The translations under genes were made by a program, and so were the position numbers. Shown one piece after another: positions 34,780 through 46,013 of a stretch of 64,000 bases of DNA. Every line of letters starts with the position of its first letter. Position 1 is the first letter of the stretch. The DNA lies in assembly GCA_026545765.1 (NCBI GenBank), contig CM048843.1, positions 86,739,050 through 86,803,049 of the forward strand, in the 5' to 3' direction. The DNA is from Plantago major. Its lineage: Eukaryota; Streptophyta; Magnoliopsida; Lamiales; Plantaginaceae. Under the pieces are notes generated by a model that did no database searches, was not told the DNA's origin, and worked only from the letters and a program-made list of their open reading frames with translations.

Positions 34780-34925
34780 CAATGGTGAGAATATATTTTT
34801 TCTACCATACAACATGCTGCATTACCTACTGATGCTTTAATGTTTTGTGCAAGACAACATTTAATGCACATGGTATAACCATGGTACAACCTTTAAAGCA
34901 CAAGGAGGTAGTGCATCATGCGGTA
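34780..34925. mobile_element. short fold-back MITE, copy 2
   Basis: The left arm TTTTTCTACCATACAACATG with CTGATGCTTTAA is mirrored on the right by CTTTAAAGCACAAGGAGGTA and GCGGTAGTGAAGAGGAAACC. It resembles the element at 15167-15295. Confidence 0.55.
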
Positions 34926-34959
34926 GTGAAGAGGAAACCAATGAATAGTTAATCCTATA

Positions 34960-35228
34960 CTCCCTCCGTCTTTTAGAAGCTGTTCAGTTTACTGTTCATG
35001 CACAAAAATTAAGGAGAGTAATATTATAACACTATATAGTACATGTGGGGTCTACTTTATAACTTTATTAGTGGTTGGTTTGATTGTTTAAGTTACTTTT
35101 TGACTTTTTTAGGAGGAGTGAATTATATAAAATTATATAATTGTTCCTAAAATGATAAAGAAATAAAAGTGGATAACTCTACCAGATGGTCCAAAATGAT
35201 AAAAGTGGACAGCTTCTAAGGGACGGAG
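34960..35228. mobile_element. Stowaway-like MITE
   Basis: It has ends CTCCCTCCGTCTTTTAGAAG and CTTCTAAGGGACGGAG, the textbook Stowaway termini, with TA on the left and a worn flank on the right. 269 bp, no ORF. Confidence 0.85.
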
Positions 35229-35769
35229 ATTATATATAAATGATTAAAGGTTGGGCGCAATGGTAAAAGCTGACATAAATTTACGCACACATTTTAAATG
35301 ATTAAAGTTTTATTTGTTGGGTCAATTTTTACAAACCTTGTCCTATTTTTTATGACAGAAATGGTTCGGCTTCCATGTTGTGAATAGGACGTGTGACTCG
35401 AGTTGAAGTTAAATTTTAGCTTCTTTTATGTAATGGGCCGAGGCTCAATTTTATTAAACTTGAGCTTCAGTCAAGTTATATGATACTCAGACTCGCTAAA
35501 ATCACTAGTTTAATCTAATACCAATTCTAACCTATTCTAACCTACCCATTTGCAATCTAGCTAGGTAGTAGGTACATCAAATCTAATTTGTTTGGTGTGA
35601 CGATCTCTCCTAAATTAGTTAATTGGAGACTTGGAGTCCATAGCATCAAGTGCTATATGAAGGATATGTTTTTGCAGTTTCATTATTCTATTTGTCTACA
35701 ACAAATATAATAGCACCTGATTGTTAGTTTTAACATACTAAAAAACATGGGAGGAAATTGAAGATATTA
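35229..35769. other. spacer before the nested copia block
   Basis: AT-rich, no gene or repeat recognised. Confidence 0.5.
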
Positions 35770-35837
35770 CAGACAGTATTATAAGAGAACCGAATAAGAT
35801 CAGATAAAATATGAATTTCTAGAGGATAGAGGTTTTA

Positions 35838-36760
35838 TTGGAACTGTTGAAGGTTTGGATCCATATGTACCTGTTGTTATTCGAGAGTTCTACTGCAATT
35901 TATCCCCTTATTTTGCTGTTCCTGGAGCACCCAAGTATGGTAAAGCCTATCTTAGAGGTTACATCTATGAGTTTTCTCCGGAAAAAACTCAATGATTTCA
36001 TGGGAACCCCAAATGTGGAAGAAACAGATTTGACTGTAAGTATGGATGAAGTTGCCCAGGTTATTACTGGCAAACCTGGTGTTCAGTGGCACTCTAACTT
36101 CCCTGCCAAAATGCTCACTCCTATGATAGCAGTTCTGTTTAGGGTCTGCATTCACAACTGGCTACCTACCACCAACAACAATCATGTTCCCTCTAATGTT
36201 GCAGTTCTGCTCTACAAGCTCAAGCTTGGCCTGCCTATTAATTTAGGTCAGAGGATTTTTTATCACCTAGGAAATTTCTCAAGTAAGGGTGATGTGGGGA
36301 AATGTATCCGTCCATGATATATGGGTGATGAAGACTTCTCTCCAGAAGAAAATGAAGTAGAATTGAATGATTTCAAGAGTATCAAAGTCCCTCATCAGGT
36401 ACTTACTACAGACAGGGTTCAGGATCTTCCATGGCAGTCTCATGCTCCACCAATCCCGGATCCTCCAGTAGGTGTTGCTCCAGCTGTTGAATCAACAGTT
36501 CTGTTTCCCAATCTTCTCCGGCCACTCAACTTGTTTGAGCAAACTCTTGTGGATCAAATTTAGCTGGTAGATGACAGAATTCAAGGGATGTTTGAGCAGC
36601 GGAAGACTCTTGTTGATTTGCTTTCATCACAACAAGGGGGAGAAATGGCCAATCAAGATGAAGGAATTACTGTTGCTACTGGAGAAACTATTGTTGCTGC
36701 TGCTGATGGTGTTGTGGGACAGAATGTGGAAGGAGAAAATGAAGGCAATATGGAAGAATG
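35838..36760 (+). pseudogene. post-pol ORF relic of the second copia element
   Basis: Readable segments include REFYCNLSPYFAVPGAPKYG, LNDFMGTPNVEE, MDEVAQVITGKPGVQWHSN and VLLYKLKLGLPINLGQRIF. They are typical of the plant transposon post-pol protein family (a domain often seen after pol in SIRE-like and some gypsy elements). The function is unknown. It is a fossil with a few breaks. Confidence 0.6.
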
Positions 36761-37224
36761 ATCTGTTGGAACATTGTTTTTTAAAAGACAATTATTTTTT
36801 GGTTTGTTTTTGGTCTGCAATGTTCTGAATATTTACCTAACTGTTTGAACTGCTATTTTCTATGATGTTTTTGCTAACTACTGGTTCATTTGCTGGGGGG
36901 GGGGGGGTATTTTACCATGATCCTTTTTGTTTATGTTCATCTTGATGTTGGCTTATTGTAGGTGTTGTGAAGAAAGGCAATAAGGGGGAGATTGAAAGTT
37001 CACTGTTAAGTACAGAGTTACTTCAACAGTTAACTTAACACCTCTCTTGGTGCAGAAAGGATATTATTGGAATATTGCCTGTCTTCACTAACCCTAACCT
37101 AGTTCAAACAGTTGTGTTCTATTTTATATACAGATCGAAGAATATTCAGGGCTTTGGAAAGTTTGGAAAGAAGAAAGCAAGAAAGATGTGCAAGGAGTAT
37201 TTAAGGAAAGAAGATTCTGGAAAG

Positions 37225-38022
37225 CTATGTTTTAAAAGTCGGCTCGGACAGTTAAGCCGGACACCCCCCAAAAAAGGTTAGACCGGGGTCGGATCGGTTG
37301 GCCCGTTTTGAGCCGGTATGACATCATAATAAGATTTATATTTTATAGTGTATATACACACAAAAATCAAAATTTCTCATAATAAAAAACTAAGAAAGAA
37401 CATAAATATCCAAATAATTTTTATAGCATAAGAATGGAAGAACAACAAATAGACTGAGAGTCCAGAAATGCAAAAGTATCCAAGGGTATGTCGTGGGTTT
37501 TTGGCTCTTACATAGAGAGTGAGATGGGACTCCTTTTCACCTCAATTTTCTAACTTCCACTTCACTCTCTCACAAACCCACCCTACCAACACAACAATCC
37601 TTCCACTAGCCCAAGATCCACCAACAAACCAATATGTTACCAATCGATCCGTTACTAGATCTTAACAGTCCTTTCACTTGGATCAAAGAATGGAAAGGTC
37701 CCTGATCAAAGGCCGGAAGATTGAGAACAAAAGTCGAGCAGATCGACAGAAGAAAAGCAGAGACGAAAGTGGCGGCTTAGTAGGGAGGGGTAGGTTTTTT
37801 TTAAGCCTTTTAGGTCTTTTGCAAAATAGCCCCTAAAAATGTTTTTTTCCCAAAACCGTACAAGCCGCCGGCTCGCCGGTTCACGGTTCACCGGTTTCCA
37901 CCGGTTCTCCGCCGGCTTGCACGGGTTTTTAGCGGTTTTATAGTGTGGATTCGACCGTTCAACACCGGTTCTCCGGCCCAAACGGTTCAACCGTCCGGCC
38001 CGATCCGGCTTTTAAAACATAG
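37225..38022. mobile_element. hAT-like non-autonomous element with 8-bp target duplication
   Basis: The termini CTATGTTTTAAAAG and CTTTTAAAACATAG are perfect inverted repeats, and CTGGAAAG flanks the unit on both sides (37217-37224 and 38023-38030), the 8-bp duplication of hAT elements. Inside the right end are many CCGG-rich short repeats (CGGTTCACCGG, CCGGTTCTCCGCCGG) like hAT subterminal binding sites. It has 798 bp and no transposase. Confidence 0.9.
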
Positions 38023-38263
38023 CTGGAAAGCAAGATATTGAAGATATGATAAGCATGGAAAGGAATCAACAAGATCGGACCTTGGTGATATGCACACGGT
38101 TATAAATATAACACCAAGGGCAGACTCAAGAGGATTGAGCAAAGACAAGAACATCTACAACATTACTCTTGTGATATTTTTACTAGACTTTGTAGCTATC
38201 AGTTGGATAGAGATAGTTTATACTAGGTCTGTAGCTATTGAATAGGTAGCAATATTCTAAGAG

Positions 38264-39071
38264 CGTGTTTGGTTTGCCGAGAAATTGGGGTATTCCAGCG
38301 CAATACCCCAAATACTCCTGTTTGGTACACAAAAATAGGCCCGCGAAATGGGAGGTTTCTAAAATACCCCATTTTCTCCAGCCCACGCGGGGCCCGTCAT
38401 TTTCTTAACAAAAACCCCGATTTGAATAACCTGGTACTAGCAGATTATTGGTTTTGGAGTATTTCTTTTCGCGTGAAATCACGGAAACACCACAAACATG
38501 AACTTAATTGTGAGTGGTGCCATCGACTTTGAACAAAACCATTGAAAAAAATTAGCTTGCCATTGTGACCTAGTTTTTTCACTCTCCCGCTCCTTCACCA
38601 TTGTCGGCGATTCTGCAAGAACTTAAGATCTGTTCCCGCTTTTGCTGAATATCCGAAGGTTACTTCAAATCTTTATGAATGTTTTCTAACTTCTTCACTT
38701 TCTGTCTCGATTTTGTTTTCATTTGCCATTAATATTTGGATCTGAGTTTCTGTGTAATAAATTTTTGTTCTTCTACGTATTTATACTTGTTAATTTGGTT
38801 TAAATGTGTCTTAATTTTCTTTGGGTTGTGTAATTAATTAATGCTATGTTTGGCCAGGAATGGCAAGATCTCAACTTTAGGTGTGTAGTAAATGCTCTAT
38901 ATTAAATGTAACTATTTCACCTAGCTTTAATTCAGCCGACAATTGGTATTTCTGTGTTACATTTTGTTTACTACATGAGAAAAAAAATGTTAGAACTGAC
39001 TGGCTGTTTTGTTCTTGGTGGATTAATATTTGCTGCTATTTAGAATGTGTTTAATCCAATTGTATTGATTA
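38264..39071. other. 5' non-coding end of the PIF/Harbinger element
   Basis: No gene is seen. The first 150 bases hold the subterminal GGGTATT/AATACCCC motifs. The rest is AT-rich and may contain a leader exon and intron of the transposase. Confidence 0.5.
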
Positions 39072-40550
39072 GTGCATTACTTGTTTAGTTTCACTATCCA
39101 TGGACAACCACGTGAAAATGTTCGAAAGTTTATTCTCAGACAGATAGGTCTAGTGTTTGTGTTAATATGGTATTATGTGACTCGTGTTCGGCCTCATCTA
39201 CGTCTCCCTCGGGCACCTATAAGGTACAATTGTAAGAGGAAAAGAGAATCACAAGACATATATTTGAAAAGGCTGACCCAAGTAAGTGATGTTGATTGTA
39301 AGAATGTGCTCCGAATGAACAAACAAACGTTCCGTTGGTTTGTGCTGTTATTACGTGAACGAGGAGGTTTGGATGACAACAAGTATGTTTCTATTGAAGA
39401 GAAGGTTGCCTGCTTCTTAATTATCATCGACCACCATTCCAAAAATCGTGTGGCCCAGTTTGCGTTCCAAAGATCTGGCCACACAATCAGTAAATACTTC
39501 CACGAGGTGTTGAATTGTATACTTCAACTTCATACTATTTTACTTGCTGAGCCAGAACCAAATACTGATGAGTGTGAAGATGAGCTATGGCGACACTTCC
39601 AGATTAAGATATATAGTTATCTACTATATGAAGTCGACTTTACAGCTAGTAGTAACAATACATTAATCTGGTCTAATGCAATCTTATCTTTCATTTCAGG
39701 ATGTATTGGAGCACTTGATGGAACATATGTTGATGTCATGATTAAAAAGCGCAAACAGGCTTATTACCGGAACAGAAAGGGCAATATAACAGTGAACGTT
39801 TTGGGTGTTGTCGATTGGCACATGCATTTCATCTATGCTCTTACCGGGTGGGAAGGGTCAGCTGCTGATGGCAAGGTCCTACGAGAAGCTATTCACAAAG
39901 AGGATGGACTGAAGGTGCCAGTTGGTAAGATAATGTTTTCAAACAAAGCAGAATTTAATGTACTTTTAACGGGTAAATAGATAGGATATAAGTAGGCTTG
40001 TGGGAGTTAGATCCATTGCTGTTAGAATGTAATTAGTTCTTGTTGATCATGTGCAGGTAATTTTTATTTGGTAGACAGTGGTTATGCTCATGCTCCTGGA
40101 TTTATGGCTCCATTTCCGAGGACTCGTTATCACCTGCAAGAATGGGGGACTGGTAGGAAGATTCCTCAAAATCCAGAGGAGTATTTTAACATGAAACACT
40201 CCTCCGCAAGGAATGTTGTTGAGAGAACATTTGGACTATGGAAGAAACGGTGGGGAATACTTCGGTCGTCTTCATTTTACTCGGTCAAGACCCACAACAA
40301 AATAATTTTGGCTTGTTGTCTTGTACACAACTTCATTAGAAATTCACACCCTACTGATTTGTTGGAGGATGAGGACTCATCTGATGAGGATGCTGATGAG
40401 GAGGATGAGGCTGAACCCCCAGAGAACAACACTACCTACGTTGACGACGTTGTATTAGATGACACCCAGTGGAACAGGGTCCCGGATGTTTTGGCTGCAT
40501 TGATGTATAATGGGTGGAGGAATGCACGATCTAATAGGGGTCTTGGTTAG
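39072..40550 (+). CDS. PIF/Harbinger transposase (DDE_Tnp_4)
   Basis: Exons 39072-39924 and 40057-40550 join across a GT-AG intron (39925-40056) to give VPVGNFYLVDSGY. The catalytic residues are visible: D in GCIGALDGTYV, D in VDSGYAHAPGF and E in ARNVVERTFGLWKKRWGIL. The N-terminal part carries the helix-turn-helix region (MNKQTFRWFVLLLRERGG to GHTISKYFHEVLN), and the C-terminus is acidic. A 96-base stretch (about 39604-39699) before GCIGALDG ends in a good acceptor but lacks GT at its start. It reads through in frame and adds about 32 residues absent from relatives. The true start is uncertain: the frame opens before 39072 with no ATG until 39315, although conserved residues lie upstream. 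It cuts and inserts the element, with the Myb/SANT partner next door. Confidence 0.88.
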
Positions 40551-40856
40551 AGTACCTGTCACTTGAACTGCTTTATTAATATACAGGATGAACTTTGGTG
40601 AATGTGGCCTATTCACATTCATCACTAGTATTGTGTGTTTGTTGTTCTTTGAGTATTGTATGAACACTAGTATTTGCTGCTATTGTATAACTTGACTCCT
40701 GTTTAATTATTTGGGATTTGATGTCTTTGTGAATTCTGCTTTCCTATATTTTGGTGTTTTCAAGCATAGATATGCAAGCATTATTACATAATTGAACATG
40801 CCAATTATTTCTTCTGTTATATGATTGTCATTTGTTGAATAAATGTAAAAATGTAG

Positions 40857-41841
40857 ATGACGGATGCAGAACGTGAGGAGACGGTGGTGTCTGATCAAAA
40901 GCCGGCAAAGGAGTACCACAAATGGACTGTTGATGAAGAAATCGAACTGCTAGTTGCAATGAGATTAGCTAAAGCAGCTGGTCACAAGTCACCTCAGGGT
41001 TTCAGAAAGAAAGGCATGACTTTTATGCATGATCATATGAAGCTGAAATTTCCAGGAACCAAAATGAAGGTTGTTTCCATCAAGAATCACCTCAAACAGT
41101 GGCGTAAGTATCTTGCGGCTCTTCTTGATCTGAAGGGGCTTAGTGGAATTGGATGGTCAGATGTGACGATGTCATTTACCTGCAGTGACGAGACATGGAA
41201 GTACCACGCTAAGGTTTTGTCATTTCTTGAACTTTTATTTCCCATTATTATGATCAATGAACTCAGACTGGTTTATGTTTTCTATTGTGTAGAAACATCC
41301 ATGTATGCTTGGAAAGAAAACTAGTCAGTGGACTTATTTAGAAGATTGGATTGACATATACGGGACTGATCGTGCTGAAGGTAAAACTGCTGCTGATTTT
41401 CAACAAGCAATCAAAAGGGTACTGGCTGATGAAAGGTATGCAGGGATAATAAAAAAGAAATGCACAACAACCACTAAAGGAGGTGAAGGGCAAGGAGAGA
41501 ACGGAGTCCCTGATGGCAGCGATTTGACTGTTAAGAGCAAGCGTCAGAAGGGGAGAACGGTGGTAGACGTTGACATGTCGTTCCTTGAATCACTTAAGGG
41601 AATAATGAATGGGTGCCAAGATGCAGCCAGTACTGTAGGAACCAACAATGATCTGAATGCTGAACGACGTTTGAAGCTGAACGAGGAACTGCGTAAGTTT
41701 CCAACTCTAGTGTCTAAACATCGTATTATGATTGGAACGGAGTTAATTGCTGATCCGGTGAAACTTGAGTTCTTCTTCAACCTTCCTGATGATGACCGCG
41801 AAGAGTTTGTGAATATACAAGTTGAGAAACTAATGGAGTAA
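40857..41841 (+). CDS. Myb/SANT-like partner protein of the PIF/Harbinger transposase
   Basis: Exons 40857-41213 and 41293-41841 (intron 41214-41292, GT-AG) give about 301 residues from the ATG at 40857. The N-terminal half is a Myb/SANT-like domain (PF12776): KWTVDEEIELLVAMRLAKAA, SIKNHLKQWRKYLAALLDLKG, GIGWSDVTMSF and a HAKKHPCMLGKK block at the splice joint. The C-terminal half is charged, with KSKRQKGR as a likely nuclear signal and a helical tail ending VEKLME. In characterised PIF/Harbinger systems this second protein binds the transposase and terminal DNA and helps nuclear entry. It follows the transposase on the same strand after 306 bases. Confidence 0.85.
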
Positions 41842-42473
41842 GAGCGTCCTTCGTGAAGACACATGTTTTACCTTTTTGTCTTTGTCTTTGATTAGATCAG
41901 TTTACTAATTGAATCTTCTTAATTATTCGATTTGGGCTAGAATGTGAAGTCATGGTACAGATAGTGTTCATGTTAGAGTTGATTTTGTCCTGCCCGCTGA
42001 TCTTTAACTTGTTGTGTGTTGCATTTTGAGCATTTGTGATCAGTTCACCATTGAACAAGTTTATTATTCTCAAAACATTATGCTTATATATATTGTGTTG
42101 CTCATGTTAATTTGTAATCTCTTTTTTATAAGATAGCTTCTGTAGTACTTCATTGCACACTCAACACCACTGAAATTCATTACTTCAAATTCATAATACA
42201 AGAAATCTAACAAGTACCAGACATGACTAGGAACACACATGACTACTACCTGAATGCAAAATAAACAACACTGTGGACATGCCACTTTTTAAGAACATAA
42301 ACAGAGTAGACCACTTAACAAATTAATTGCGACTCGTTTACGATACATAACATAAGACTTAATTTTATCAAACCACGTAGAACTTCATTAACAAGGCTTT
42401 CACTTCTTTTTTGATGGGTTATCCACCGGAGAACTACCGCTGGATTCATTGAGAGAACCATCACAGTCCCAAA
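41842..42473. other. spacer between convergent genes of the PIF/Harbinger element
   Basis: No gene is seen. It separates the 3' ends of the plus-strand Myb/SANT gene and the minus-strand gene at 42474-43346. Confidence 0.5.
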
Positions 42474-43346
42474 TTAGTTTTTTCTTGTGAGATTTTTCAC
42501 CTCAGATCGAATTGTGACACGCTCAAACTCCTTCTCACTTATGTATGAAAAACCTGGGGAACTATTAGACGGAGACGCAAACCTGTTAGATAGCACTCCA
42601 ACGGGCGAGACAGCAGGAGCAGGAGATTCGATCAAATTAATGTTCTTGGGTGGGGGCCTTGGCGATGCAGATGCTGGTAGACTAGGAACCTCGAACCTTT
42701 CGAGGTCAAATTTGTGTCCCAAACTGTAGTTGTCATTCTCGTTGTTGTCAGACTCTTCGGAAAGATTCAGGATCTCAGTGTCCGTGACAAAACCAAACGC
42801 CTCACCTTCAAACAGAACTCCTAAATCACACCACAATGGATCTCCAACATTTAGATACCAAAGGCACCTGCTGTCTTCCTACAGAAATGAACGAGTCCTT
42901 TAAATAATTTGCTCAGTTTTGTAATAAGAAACATAACAATGTTTGTAAACTAAAAATGTAACTTTCAATAGAGATTTTTACCTTCACCTCTTTCGGCCAA
43001 ACATTATTGGAGGCGGTGAACTTGTTGTCGTACATGCAATAGGTCATTCCTGGGACCTTCAGCAGATGTTGGAAAACATTGCGTCTCTCGTACAACTTCA
43101 GTACCGCTTTGTTCACATCATGTATAGTGTAAACATTACCCCACTTTTTGTTTAGCATTTCCAGTACACGTTGGTTCCCTTCCTTAATTTTATCTGGCCA
43201 TTTTCAACAGCCATCTTTACATGCCATACTGTTGACATGATGATGACCAGCCATTCTTGATGTTCCTTCGGGAAATCTTGAGTGTAGAAGATTTGTTCTT
43301 GAGCCTTATAGTGGAGGGAGTTTGAAGGGGGCTTTTTAGGAGGCAT
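42474..43346 (-). CDS. second Myb/SANT-like protein of the PIF/Harbinger element
   Basis: It starts MPPKKPPSNSLHYKAQEQ at 43346. A first exon region ends at 42982 (AAG|GTAAAA) and the next begins at 42878 after CTGTAG. The core KWPDKIKEG, VYTIHDVNKAVLKLYERR, LLKVPGMTYCMYDNKFTA and SNNVWPKEVKEDSRCLWYL, followed by LWCDLGVLFEG, follows the Myb/SANT-like pattern (PF12776). A serine/proline-rich middle and a basic end (RSEVKNLTRKN) complete it. The N-terminal frame and the core frame differ by one position near 43190, so a frameshift or an unrecognised splice lies there. It differs strongly from the gene at 40857, so it is not a recent duplicate of it. The role is unknown; DNA binding is likely. 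Confidence 0.7.
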
Positions 43347-43412
43347 TGTTTGATTGTATTAAAGATAGTTTAAAGATGGTTTGAAGTGTTCTTTCATAGA
43401 GGGGCAGCCCTG

Positions 43413-43420
43413 TATTTATA
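43413..43420 (-). promoter_or_regulatory. TATA box of the second Myb/SANT-like gene
   Basis: The minus strand reads CTATAAATACAGG about 70 bases before the ATG at 43346. Confidence 0.6.
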
Positions 43421-44568
43421 GATCAAGCAAGCTCTCTAAAGTGTTGGTTTTGAATTTAATTTAGCTTTTATTTTTGGTGTTGTGTGAACTTAAAACAATA
43501 ATGTGTTCAATGGAATAAATCTATGGCTAAGTTTTACTTGTATTTTGTCCTGGTCATTGGTGTGATTAAAGTTATTGAAAGAATGTTATGAGATTTTGAT
43601 TTGTACTTTGATTTCATAATGTCATCAATAATCGGTACGTAAATAAGTGAGAAGTTAACATTACCCGGAATTCATGATAAGTTACTTAACATTACATGAC
43701 TGAAATGAAAATGCGGTTTTGGTGTATACATGTTCTGTTTGTAGTGCATTAATGTGATATATCACCATGTTTCCAACTATGCTGTTATTTTTCCAAAAGA
43801 TATGAGCAAACATTGAAAATTTATTGTTCAGTATAGACACAACAACTACTACAACAATTTAAAAGACCATACAACTATTAATGTGATGAGATACTTCATT
43901 ACTCTCTTTAGATTTCTGGGCAGAATTCAGGAACCATTTTGGTGAAATGTGGTTCATGCCTATCCTCAAGACATCAATTACCCAGTCTCAAAGCTGGCTG
44001 CATTTATGCACATAGCTCAAAGAGTGGCATTTTAGTAAGAACCAAGTTTTGGATACAACTTTACTTTTTCCCATTTCAAGCTACCAATTAATTCTCTACC
44101 TTATGCAATGTGTAGTTGGGAGTTGGAATGGATCATCAATCAACCCCAACCTGAAGATTTGCTCAAGATTTCTTCATAGCTCAAATAAACTCATGGAGTG
44201 ATGGACCTTTAAATGTATTCACAGCCTACTCAATAACCTAAGTTTTTGAGCTGCCACCCTTCATCATAAATAACTTCAAACAAAATCAACACAATACCAA
44301 TATAACATTTTAAACCAATTCAACAATCAACTTATTTGCTGACTTAACATTTTATCCAGTGTTCAAATAAGGCTAAATGATGTTTAGGTGAAACTAATTT
44401 AGTCGTCAAATAAATCGAATGTTGACCACATCTTTCACAAGTTTATTTATTTAATATTAAACTAACAAAAAAAAAACCCAAGTGGTCAGTCCTCCTATCC
44501 TATATATGTGTATAATTCTGTTCTCATTTCATACCAATATTTTCAGCATTTTCAAAGTACTTGAGAAA
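43421..44568. other. spacer between divergent Myb/SANT-like copies
   Basis: AT-rich, no ORF with motifs. A TATA-like TATATATG lies near 44501 before the plus-strand copy. The spacer could be a two-way promoter. Confidence 0.5.
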
Positions 44569-45048
44569 ATGAATCAAAGAGCACAACAAGAGGCATTTTA
44601 TGGGCGGGGTAGTTTAACGCAACAACAAGTAGGCATGTTGGCAGACAATCTGATCTAGCTCGAGCATCTTGGATTGTGGAAATGGCCAAACAAAATCGAT
44701 CAGGGGGTCGATGTCGTGCAGAAATGGTTCATAACAAGATTCAATGTTTCTTTCACAATAAATGAGATCATGACTGCAATATCTAATCTACACGAAAGAT
44801 ACATTGTTTTTGGACAACTTCTCAAATGTCCTGGATTTTTTCTCAACACAAATGGCAATCGTCTCATGTACGAGGACAAATCATGGGCAACTGCAGTTGT
44901 TGTAAGTTCAACATATAACATATATAACTTTGATTATTTGATGTCTTTAATTACGGGTAGCTATTTATGTCTTTATACGCATTTGATTGCATTTCACTTC
45001 AGCCAACAAATATGCTATGTGCAGGACCTGATTGCAAAGCTTGAGTAG
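44569..45048 (+). pseudogene. truncated Myb/SANT-like copy in the PIF/Harbinger element
   Basis: The ATG at 44569 starts MNQRAQQEAFYGRGSLTQQQ. A TAG interrupts the frame near 44656, and the core then reads WKWPNKIDQGVDVV, NVSFTINEIMTAISNLHERY, VFGQLLKCPGFF and RLMYEDKSWATAVV, closely following the minus-strand gene at 42474-43346 position by position. After 44900 a GT donor (GTAAGT) is seen but no exon matching the paralogue's LWCDLGVLF end. It therefore looks like a broken, shortened sister copy in divergent orientation. Confidence 0.65.
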
Positions 45049-45459
45049 TTTAGTAGTTATGTTTAATGTTTATGTTGTCTAGGTTTATGTTTTTAATTTT
45101 CAGTGTATTAGATGAACTGGATCATTTTCCCTGTAACTTATCCTATTATGAATATATATAGTCCAGTTCTTATCTTGTCTTGTGCTTTATATTTACAATG
45201 CAATTTTAACAAAAAAGCAGCAATTTCAACAAAAAGGACATAAGGAAAACAGAGTGTAACTTTTATCACCATAAATAGACAACTTTCATTTCATAGTCTC
45301 AACAAAACACATGGTGAGGTGATCATAATTCTTACATCTAAAACCAGGAAAACAAGATGAATTATGATCACTGTTCTACTTCTCAATAGTCAATTCTGAT
45401 AATACCTATCCAATACACACCTTCTAAGCACTACCAATACTAATACATCTAAACAACAT
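45049..45459. other. spacer
   Basis: No gene. It carries the 3' end of the zf-GRF gene on the minus strand. Confidence 0.5.
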
Positions 45460-46013
45460 TCATAGAAATTGGCACAAACAAAGCACAACTACAGCTAACC
45501 CCAATGCCAGGTTACGGTACTTGCTTACCTTGGAGACATTCTCAACCAACTGAAGTTCGAGCTTCTTCTTATCTTCAAGAGCACGCTCATACATGTACTG
45601 ATACTGTGCTTCATTAATTAGGGCCATTTCTTTCTCTTCACGCAGCTTTAACATCACTTGTTGAACCTTATACTCCAGAGGATCACTCTCCCAACGGAAA
45701 TATCGACACCCATACGGCTATAGCATAAAACGTAATAATATATATCAATTAACATCAAATTCACTTAAACATGGATAAACCAAAACGACATCCATATACA
45801 TTTATACACAGAAAACATAATATAGTGGTGAAGTAAACTTACATAATCCGGACACTGCGTGAATGGCCGGCCGGGACACAAAGTCCAAGACACACCTTCT
45901 GCTACCACTTTGCGATTTTCGCAATTACACCAATCGAATTGTTCCATCTGAAACTCTAGTTCCCTCATCTCTTTCTCACTTCTATCAGACGACCACGCTC
46001 CTTGACTCACCAT
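45460..46013 (-). CDS. small zf-GRF, coiled-coil and membrane-anchor protein in the PIF/Harbinger element
   Basis: Exons 46013-45843 and 45717-45460 join across a GT-AG intron to give 142 residues. Residues 29-66 fit a GRF-type zinc finger: C29xC31, then CPGRPFTQC (46-54) and YGCRYFRW (59-66). Residues 80-125 are a charged coiled coil (LKLREEKEMALINEAQ, RALEDKKKLELQLVEN) and residues 127-142 are hydrophobic (LALGLAVVVLCLCQFL), a tail anchor. zf-GRF domains bind single-stranded nucleic acid in enzymes such as TOP3A, NEIL3 and APE2. Short plant proteins with this layout are common, but their role is not known to me. It reads inward from the right end of the element and is unbroken. Confidence 0.8.

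Noticed and set aside
36571-36828. Leu-rich plus-strand frame after the second copia post-pol relic
   Set aside because: Out of frame with the recognisable relic and without motifs.
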